From the NCBI GenBank assembly GCA_002425705.1, contig DIMT01000006.1, forward strand, positions 17,543-28,864: a stretch of 11,322 bases of DNA, given 5' to 3'. Source of the stretch: Firmicutes bacterium UBA5559. GTDB taxonomy: Bacteria > Bacillota > Clostridia > Peptostreptococcales > Anaerovoracaceae. A program made the position numbers and the translations under genes. Shown piece by piece: positions 6,500-11,322 of this stretch (position 1 is its first letter; the number at the start of each line of letters is the position of its first letter). The notes under the pieces are model-generated. The model searched no databases. It had not been told where the DNA came from and worked only from the letters and a program-made list of their open reading frames with translations.

Positions 6500-6540
6500 A
6501 AAAAAGCCTGAGGGATATCTAAAATATCTCCCAGGCTTTT
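6500..6540 (-). terminator. Riboswitch-controlled intrinsic terminator before gdx
   Basis: On the minus strand 6540-6524 pairs with 6518-6502 over about 17 bp (one A-C mismatch) around a TTTAG loop, ending in a T-run (6506-6500). The left arm begins with AAAAGCCTGGGAGA, which is also the 3' part of the guanidine-I aptamer. Ligand-bound aptamer and terminator therefore compete for it. Confidence 0.92.
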
Positions 6541-6628
6541 GTCCTTCCGTGTATACGGTTTTAATAATTTGTCACCGTACGCTTCATCTCGGACCAGACC
6601 GGCCGGAGGCCGCGGAACCCTATGAAGC
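6524..6628 (-). promoter_or_regulatory. Guanidine-I (ykkC) riboswitch aptamer
   Basis: The minus strand carries the conserved blocks in order: AGGGTTCCGC (6621-6612), GGTCTGGTCCGAGA (6600-6587), ACACGGAAGGACAAAAGCC (6552-6534) and GGGAGA. These match the B. subtilis ykkC aptamer. Supporting helices are visible: P1 from GCTTCAT (6628-6622) with ATGAAGC (6587-6581), an inner GGCC/GGCC stem, and TACGGT (6579-6574) with ACCGTA (6559-6554). The aptamer senses free guanidine and here controls the Gdx exporter, the standard partner. Confidence 0.95.
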
Positions 6629-6637
6629 TAATAATTA

Positions 6638-6666
6638 ATTGTCTCACAGCATGGTGCTTATTTCAA
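6638..6666 (-). promoter_or_regulatory. Candidate promoter of the riboswitch-gdx transcript
   Basis: On the minus strand TTGAAA (6666-6661) and GACAAT (6643-6638) are 17 bp apart. The -35 lies within the last codons of the cyclase gene. The start site would fall near 6630, just before the P1 helix, which fits a riboswitch leader. The -10 matches only four of six bases. Confidence 0.4.
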
Positions 6667-7939
6667 GCCCTTTTTCGAAGGGGCAGACCCGGTTCTTCCC
6701 TGTTTTTTTAGCCTGATACATGGCTTTGTCCGCTCTGCAAACCAATTCTTGAACGTTTAAGCCCTTTTCTGACTCCGCCACCCCAAAGCTTGCTGTCAGG
6801 TGTCCAACTCCGGAAAAATTGTGTTCATTGATCCTTTCCTTTAGTTTTTCAGCCAAGGCCAAGCCGCCCTCCATGCCGGATTCCGGCAAAATAATTATGA
6901 ATTCTTCTCCGCCCCATCTTCCGGCAGTATCGATTTTTCGTATGGTGCCTTTAAGAATTCCAGCCATCTCTACCAGCACAGCATCGCCAATCCCATGCCC
7001 GTGGACATCATTCACTTTTTTAAAATCATCGATATCCAGCAGGATGACTGAAAACGGAGATCCGCTTCTACCATATCGTTCCATTTCCATTTTTAAGACT
7101 GCGTCCAGTTTAAGTCGATTATACAATTGTGTCAGACTATCTAGTTCTGTTAATCGCCGGATTTCTTCCTCCATCTTTTTTCGTTCTGTCATGTCTCTGG
7201 ACACTCCCAGCATACCAACAAATTGATTGGATTTATCAAAAATACCCGATACCGTCAAGTCCGTCCAGACGGTAGTCCCATCTTTGCAAGGCTGCTCAAC
7301 ATCCCCTCTGAAGTCCTCAAAGGGAAGATTGTTTTGAACAGAATAAATGGCATCTTCCAATCCTTTTTCCATATGGATAAGGGAGGAGGGGCACAGCAAT
7401 TCCTCTCTCGATTGGGCCATCACCTCTTCTACTGTAAAACCCCTCAGTTTTTCGACGGATGGGCTGACATAAGTGAATTTTCCAGAAAGATCCATGGTCC
7501 AGATTACATCACTGGCATTATCGGCAAGCAATCGGTGTACCTCCTCGCTTTCCTTTAACTTCCTTTCCAATTCCTTCTGTTCGGCAATGGTTCTTTCAAG
7601 CTTTTGAGCCATGCTGTTGAAGGCATCCGAAAATTCCCCCAAAAACTCGACCCGACTGGAAAAATCTCCGGAGGCAATGGCTTTCGTCTGCCAAATCATG
7701 GTTTTCAGGGTGGCTTGGAGGCTCTTCATTGTCCCCATCAAATAACCCTTTCCCGCCAATTGCTTCGACAAATCCCCGTCGCTGATCGATTTGATTGCAT
7801 TCCTTAAGTTTCGGAGAGCCTCATCGATTTCAGCCACTCCTTCTATTACCCTCAAATCTTCCGGCAATTGGTCTTCTATACTGCCATCCTGGAGCAGGGA
7901 CTGAATATAGGTGATGATTTTATCTTGTTCCTTTGTCAT
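6644..7939 (-). CDS. Soluble diguanylate cyclase, HAMP-like / PAS / GGDEF
   Basis: Makes the second messenger c-di-GMP from two GTP. The protein has 431 aa and no membrane span. Order: a helical N-terminus with two HAMP-like segments (about 38-80 and 81-122), a coiled linker rich in E/K, a PAS domain (132-255) ending in a DMTERKKMEEEI linker, and a GGDEF domain (262-422). The active site reads GGEEF (343-347); the metal-site aspartate lies in LDIDDFKKVND (301-311) and the entry motif is DSLTQLYNR (267-275). An inhibitory I-site RKID (334-337) lies five residues before GGEEF, as in PleD, so product feedback is expected. The ATG at 7939 has GGGGA eight bases upstream and lies 18 nt after the V4R gene. 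The arrangement suggests the V4R protein and the PAS domain supply inputs. Enzyme activity is well supported by the motifs; the signals are unknown. Confidence 0.95.
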   Translation of the reverse strand: MTKEQDKIITYIQSLLQDGSIEDQLPEDLRVIEGVAEIDEALRNLRNAIKSISDGDLSKQLAGKGYLMGTMKSLQATLKTMIWQTKAIASGDFSSRVEFLGEFSDAFNSMAQKLERTIAEQKELERKLKESEEVHRLLADNASDVIWTMDLSGKFTYVSPSVEKLRGFTVEEVMAQSREELLCPSSLIHMEKGLEDAIYSVQNNLPFEDFRGDVEQPCKDGTTVWTDLTVSGIFDKSNQFVGMLGVSRDMTERKKMEEEIRRLTELDSLTQLYNRLKLDAVLKMEMERYGRSGSPFSVILLDIDDFKKVNDVHGHGIGDAVLVEMAGILKGTIRKIDTAGRWGGEEFIIILPESGMEGGLALAEKLKERINEHNFSGVGHLTASFGVAESEKGLNVQELVCRADKAMYQAKKTGKNRVCPFEKGLEISTML

Positions 7940-7957
7940 TGCTTTTCCCCACTACCC

Positions 7958-8479
7958 TTAATCCGAAACCTTCGCCTGAAAACGGCAGGTTCTGTCTCCC
8001 GTACACCAGCAGTCAATCTCCTTTACACGAAACGATTTGCCCGTAAAAGATTCCAGCAGGCCACAGATAAATCCTTCATCATACGTACAGAATTCATATT
8101 CTTTTTCCGGCAGGCCAGAGCAATCTAGATCTTCGGAAACGGTCAGGACCAATTCTCCTTTTTCCAGATCGATATCCTCGACTCTTAATATTCCAATACC
8201 AAATTCCTTCATCAGCTGTTGCAGCTGATTGATAAAATCGCTTATGTCCTTGACGCCCTTAAGGTATTGCTTAAAAAGCTCTTGTCCTGCCAATTTGCCG
8301 GCATCAAAAAAAATCTGATCCGTTTTATCACATCCAACCTCCCGTTCAATAATGTCCCGGAAGGTGAATTGCATAAGCCGGTACATTTCCACCCTGGTTG
8401 TGTTTCCCATGTTGGGCCGCCCGTCCTTTATATCACCCAGCAAGTCCCAGGAAAACTTATATTTTCTCTTTTGTTCCAT
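7958..8479 (-). CDS. Stand-alone V4R-domain protein, probable small-molecule sensor
   Basis: A soluble protein of 173 aa. The C-terminal half (about 110-169) has the V4R (4-vinyl reductase) pattern: YDEGFICGLLESFTGKSFRV followed by a Cys-rich end with Cys157, Cys159 and Cys165 in DCWCTGDRTCRF. V4R domains are found in the chlorophyll-pathway protein BchJ and as ligand-binding parts of regulators such as XylR/DmpR types, so a sensing role fits better than an enzyme here. The N-terminal half (GRPNMGNTTRVEMYRLMQFT) is conserved-looking and helical, but I cannot name it as a domain. The gene lies 18 nt upstream of the cyclase in one operon. I chose ATG 8479, with AAGGGG eight bases upstream; GTG 8488 would add three residues but abuts that site. 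The three clustered cysteines could bind metal or respond to redox; this is inference. Confidence 0.85.
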   Translation of the reverse strand: MEQKRKYKFSWDLLGDIKDGRPNMGNTTRVEMYRLMQFTFRDIIEREVGCDKTDQIFFDAGKLAGQELFKQYLKGVKDISDFINQLQQLMKEFGIGILRVEDIDLEKGELVLTVSEDLDCSGLPEKEYEFCTYDEGFICGLLESFTGKSFRVKEIDCWCTGDRTCRFQAKVSD

Positions 8480-8511
8480 TCCCTCCACCCCTTCTTGAGT
8501 TCTCAGGATTC

Positions 8512-8542
8512 ATTATAGCTCAATCCGCATTTTTTGTGTCTT
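8512..8542 (-). promoter_or_regulatory. Candidate promoter of the V4R-cyclase operon
   Basis: A perfect TATAAT (8517-8512, minus strand) lies about 33 bp before the V4R start codon. The best -35 is AAGACA (8542-8537) at a long 19-bp spacing, so an activator may be needed. A Spo0A-like box lies about 20 bp further upstream. Confidence 0.5.
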
Positions 8543-8560
8543 TGGAATACCATATCAGCT

Positions 8561-8570
8561 TTTTGTCGAA
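8561..8570 (+). promoter_or_regulatory. Candidate Spo0A box between the divergent promoters
   Basis: TTTTGTCGAA, the same ten bases as at the MCP promoter. It lies roughly midway between the two start sites, about 50-65 bp upstream of each, so one bound regulator could affect both the V4R-cyclase operon and the plus-strand gene. Confidence 0.4.
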
Positions 8571-8587
8571 AAAACAAGCATTCTAAA

Positions 8588-8616
8588 TTATTATGCATGG
8601 AAAACAATGGTATAAT
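8588..8616 (+). promoter_or_regulatory. Extended -10 promoter of the plus-strand gene
   Basis: A perfect TATAAT at 8611-8616 preceded by TGG, that is, an extended -10 element. The -35 position holds only TTATTA (8588-8593) at 17 bp, which the extended -10 can offset. The start site should be near 8623. Confidence 0.7.
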
Positions 8617-8628
8617 AAAATAAAAAAG

Positions 8629-8647
8629 GACCCGGGTTTCCCGGATC
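8629..8647 (+). promoter_or_regulatory. Tight GC hairpin in the leader of the plus-strand gene
   Basis: CCGGG-TTT-CCCGG forms a 5-bp stem with a 3-nt loop, extended by GA/TC beyond one mismatch. It starts about 6 nt after the expected transcript start and ends 4 nt before the ribosome site GGAGG (8652-8656). It may stabilise the 5' end or modulate ribosome access. It has no U-tract and is not a terminator. Confidence 0.4.
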
Positions 8648-8663
8648 ATTTGGAGGTGCCTTG

Positions 8664-9098
8664 ATGAAGCTTAAGAAAATCCTTCCCCCCATTCTGATGT
8701 TGGGGCTGGTAGCGTCTTTTTTAGTCTATTACTATTATCCCCACGATTTAGAGGATATTATTGGCCCTTTGCCGGAACCCGGACTGGAAACCCGCATGGA
8801 AATCTGGCGGAGTGAATCTCTGCTGGAACCGGCTCAGCTGCTCACCACCAAAAAAGGAAGCCGGGCTTTGGATGTCCTGGGCTTTCTCAATCAATATCAG
8901 TACAAAAGAACCAGCACCAACTATACCGCTCTTGATGGAAAGCTGATGTATAACATCAAATTTTACGAGGGAGATAAAGAAACCTTCCGGATGGTGATTC
9001 GAGGGGAAGAGCACGTATCCCTCTTCAACAAGCAGGGCCGCTGGACCCTGTATAAAACCACGGAGCCCCTGGATCTTTCGGTGATTCAAAGCTTTTAA
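8664..9098 (+). CDS. Small membrane-anchored protein of unknown function
   Basis: I do not recognise this family. The protein has 144 aa. It starts with MKLKK and one hydrophobic span (about 6-25), then YYYYPHDLEDI; this looks like an uncleaved signal anchor that would place the rest outside the cell. There is no lipobox. The outer part (26-144) is mixed charged and beta-prone, with a central TTKKGSRALDVLGFLNQYQY segment and a C-terminal LFNKQGRWTLYKT segment. It holds no cysteine and no catalytic motif I can identify. The ATG at 8664 has GGAGGTG seven bases upstream; a TTG at 8661 is in frame but less likely. It has its own promoter, is divergent from the V4R operon and converges on topB, with only 9 nt between stop codons. 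Coding is supported by the promoter, ribosome site and signal anchor together. Confidence 0.85.
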   Translation: MKLKKILPPILMLGLVASFLVYYYYPHDLEDIIGPLPEPGLETRMEIWRSESLLEPAQLLTTKKGSRALDVLGFLNQYQYKRTSTNYTALDGKLMYNIKFYEGDKETFRMVIRGEEHVSLFNKQGRWTLYKTTEPLDLSVIQSF

Positions 9099-9107
9099 TC
9101 CAGGCTT

Positions 9108-11282
9108 TTAGTCCGGCCGATCCGGAATAAATTCCATTTCCCATTTATACTTGCCGGTTTCGGTGTCCTTCCCATAGCGGAAGTAGGCGCTGAACCGGTT
9201 TCCTTTTTTGCTGGTGAGTCCCCGAAACCCCACTTTGCCGTTTGCCAAAAGGAGCTTGACCATTTCCGGGGTAACCTGTTTGCCCATGGATTGAATAAAC
9301 CGGTCATCCTTCCAGATGGTGAAGGGGCATCCATTTTTCCAATTGCTGCATCCAAAGGCCTTGGGGCTTTCGATGACCGGACTGCCGCATTCCGGGCAAT
9401 TCCCAAGAGAATCGGCTCCTTCCGGTGGCTGGGTAGGGGCTCCGAAGAGCCGGTCCTGTTTTATTAATTCAACAGATTGTTTAGTGAATTCGACGATTAG
9501 CTGGAGGAATTCCTCCTTGGTAAACTTCTTCCGCTCAATGTCAGCCAGGGTTTTTTCCAGCCGGCCGGTGTATTCCAGGTCGAAGAGTTCTTTGACGGGA
9601 AGGGTCTCCACCAGGGTTTTTCCAAGAGGAGTACAGAGGAGATTCTTTCCCTTGGCCTCTATGTACCCCACGTCCAGCAGCTTCTTGATGGTCTCCGCCC
9701 GGGTGGCCGGGGTCCCGATGCTGAATCCGGACAGGATGGCCGTCATCATTTCCTCCGACTGATCCTCTTCAAAGCTTTTGCCACAGGTTTCCATAACCCG
9801 CAGCAGAGTTTTTTCCGTGTGGGGTTTGGGGGGCTTTCGGACGACTTCACTCACCTCAGTGTTTTCGATGGTCAGTTCTTCTCCCTCTGCCACCGAGGGC
9901 AGCAGTGTTTCCTTGGTTCCTGTGTTTTCTACCACCTTCCAGCCTTCTGCCAGCTGGACCTTTCCCTTGGCCAGCAGTTCCCCCTTGACATCCTTTTCGG
10001 GAACCGTCAGGATCAGCCGGGTCTCTTCGCTTTCGGCTACGGGCATGAACTGCATCAAAAACCGGTTGCGAATGGCCTGATAGACAATGTCTTCCTCTTC
10101 TTTTAATCGGCTTGGCACTACCGTGGTGGGCATGATGGCTGAATGGCTCTCCACTTTAGAACTGTCAAAGACCCGCTTCCCATCGTGGAACCGGACCTGA
10201 CTCTCATAGGGAAGTCCTTTTTTATGGATAGCCAGTACCTTGGCCGTCTTTTCCTTCAGACTTTCGTCCAGCACGCTGCTGGCGGTCCTCGGGTAGGTGA
10301 TCAGTTTCTTTTCGTATAGCTCCTGGGCGGTCTTGAGCACTTTGTCCGAGGTCCACCCCTTGTACTTGCTGGTGATATGGCCCTGAAGATTGGACAGGTT
10401 GAAGAGGTAGGGGGGATATTCCTTCTTCCGCTCCACCTGCTTGTCGGTAACAAGGGCCCGGCTGCCGGACAGCTGATCGGCTATGGCCTTCAGCACTTCC
10501 GGATCTTCAAATTTTTCGTTTTCTTCCTCCTGATAGAGGGCTTCCAGGCTTTCTCCCCGGTCCGTCTTGAGGCGGACCAGCAGCTTATAGTAGCGGGAGC
10601 TTTGGAAACCCGCGATTTCCTGGTCCCGGTCGTAGATGATTTTTAAAGTAGGCAAAAGGACCCGGCCGATGTTCAGCACCTGACTGTTTTTTCGGTCTGT
10701 CCCATTCCGATATTTTACGGTGGCTACCGAAGTCAGGTTGATGCCGATGAGCCAGTCTGCCAGCTGCCGTCCAAAGCCTGCGTCCTGGAGGGGCTTCATC
10801 TCTGGGTTAGGCCGGATTTCTGCCAGTCCCTTCAGCACCTCTTCCTTGGTCCATTCGTTTAAGAGCAATCGGTAAACCGGCTTTTGGATTCCCAGATAAA
10901 GGAGCACCTCATCGGCGATGATCTGCCCTTCCCGGTCGTAGTCAGTAGCGGAAATCAAGGATTCCACGTCCTCCCGCTCCGCCAGGCTCCGGATGATGGA
11001 CACCTGCTTTTCGGCTCCCGAATCCACCGTTCCCCGCTGGCCGCCCTTTTCCTTGACCTTGTATCGGAATTCCTCGGGAATAAAAGGGAAGAGCTCCAGC
11101 TTCCAGCTTCGCCGCTCTTCCTGATAATCGGCTGCATCGAAAAGCTGAAGGAGATGGCCGAAGACCCAGGTGATCACATAGTCCTCTCCCTCCAGATAGC
11201 CGTCCTTCCTGCCCCGGATGTCCAGGGCTTCTGCAATATTTCTAGCCACGGAGGGCTTTTCAGCGATGATGAGTTTCTTCAA
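9108..11282 (-). CDS. topB: DNA topoisomerase III (type IA)
   Basis: Relaxes and decatenates DNA by cutting one strand through a 5'-phosphotyrosine. The protein has 724 aa, a normal length for Bacillota TopB. Order: Toprim domain with IIAEKPSVA (5-13, catalytic Glu8) and the metal motif DYDREGQ (114-120); the type IA core with the active Tyr330 in LITYPRT (327-333) and the conserved His380 in ESHSAIMPT; SIGTPATRAETI (521-532); then a zinc ribbon with Cys629, Cys632, Cys645 and Cys652 and a C-terminal strand-rich segment (GFRGLTSKKGNRFSAYF). After YPRT most relatives read DSRYL; here it is ASSVL. The start is TTG at 11282, with AAAGGA 12 bases upstream. The frame stays open to the window edge without another ATG or GTG, and MKKLIIAEKPS is the usual family N-terminus, so TTG is favoured. 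No obvious terminator lies between it and the convergent gene. Confidence 0.96.
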   Translation of the reverse strand: MKKLIIAEKPSVARNIAEALDIRGRKDGYLEGEDYVITWVFGHLLQLFDAADYQEERRSWKLELFPFIPEEFRYKVKEKGGQRGTVDSGAEKQVSIIRSLAEREDVESLISATDYDREGQIIADEVLLYLGIQKPVYRLLLNEWTKEEVLKGLAEIRPNPEMKPLQDAGFGRQLADWLIGINLTSVATVKYRNGTDRKNSQVLNIGRVLLPTLKIIYDRDQEIAGFQSSRYYKLLVRLKTDRGESLEALYQEEENEKFEDPEVLKAIADQLSGSRALVTDKQVERKKEYPPYLFNLSNLQGHITSKYKGWTSDKVLKTAQELYEKKLITYPRTASSVLDESLKEKTAKVLAIHKKGLPYESQVRFHDGKRVFDSSKVESHSAIMPTTVVPSRLKEEEDIVYQAIRNRFLMQFMPVAESEETRLILTVPEKDVKGELLAKGKVQLAEGWKVVENTGTKETLLPSVAEGEELTIENTEVSEVVRKPPKPHTEKTLLRVMETCGKSFEEDQSEEMMTAILSGFSIGTPATRAETIKKLLDVGYIEAKGKNLLCTPLGKTLVETLPVKELFDLEYTGRLEKTLADIERKKFTKEEFLQLIVEFTKQSVELIKQDRLFGAPTQPPEGADSLGNCPECGSPVIESPKAFGCSNWKNGCPFTIWKDDRFIQSMGKQVTPEMVKLLLANGKVGFRGLTSKKGNRFSAYFRYGKDTETGKYKWEMEFIPDRPD

Positions 11283-11322
11283 AACGGTTAGTATTCCTTT
11301 CTGTCCATGATCCTCGCGGAAA

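Noticed and set aside
7764..7770. A third TGTCGAA core on the minus strand, read as a Spo0A box
   Set aside because: It lies inside the cyclase coding sequence and lacks the extended TTTTGTCGAA match; one or two heptamer hits are expected by chance in a window of this size.
8494..8507. CTTGAG-TT-CTCAGG imperfect inverted repeat near the V4R transcript start
   Set aside because: Short arms with a mismatch and no second copy; too weak to call an operator.
9085..9112. Bidirectional terminator between the convergent genes
   Set aside because: Only AAAGC/GCTTT with an 11-nt loop can pair; too weak to claim termination in either direction.

Overview
The window looks like chromosomal DNA of a motile, probably spore-forming anaerobe of the Clostridia (Bacillota). 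The grounds are strong AGGAGG-type ribosome binding sites, sigma-A-like promoters, U-tract terminators, a guanidine-I (ykkC) riboswitch of the Firmicute type, and two exact matches to the extended Spo0A box in promoter regions. The genus cannot be fixed from the sequence. I see no insertion sequence, prophage, CRISPR array, tRNA or rRNA. All genes but one lie on the minus strand, so transcription runs mainly from high to low coordinates.

Layout from the left. (1) 1-3607 is a chemotaxis unit: a large receptor (MCP, 1002 aa) carrying a long array of HAMP-like repeats, followed by a CheR-type methyltransferase cut by the window edge. The 95-nt gap between them folds into a strong hairpin whose loop is complementary to the cheR Shine-Dalgarno sequence. 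(2) 3682-6151 is a polar amino acid ABC importer operon (lipoprotein binding protein, permease, ATPase) with a clear sigma-A promoter at one end and a rho-independent terminator at the other. (3) 6160-6630 is a guanidinium exporter of the Gdx (SugE) type, preceded by a full guanidine-I riboswitch and its terminator. (4) 6644-8479 is a two-gene signalling operon: a stand-alone V4R-domain protein and a soluble HAMP-PAS-GGDEF diguanylate cyclase. (5) 8588-9098 is a small membrane-anchored protein of unknown function on the plus strand, transcribed divergently from group 4. (6) 9108-11282 is DNA topoisomerase III (topB), convergent with the small gene and starting with TTG.

How the parts may work together (inference): the receptor and CheR should feed a CheA pathway encoded elsewhere. 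The cyclase makes c-di-GMP, which often opposes motility, and the V4R protein may supply its input. The two candidate Spo0A boxes, one over the receptor promoter and one between the divergent promoters, could tie both outputs to the sporulation regulator. The units are tightly packed: the riboswitch starts 15 nt after the cyclase stop codon, and the ABC promoter starts 8 nt after the gdx stop codon, so read-through between units is plausible.

No wholly new system is evident. The points most worth checking are the cheR leader switch, the V4R/cyclase pair, the paired Spo0A boxes, the riboswitch terminator that must also end the cyclase transcript, and two family-level oddities: a shortened beta-hairpin in the ABC ATPase and an altered active-site motif in topoisomerase III.
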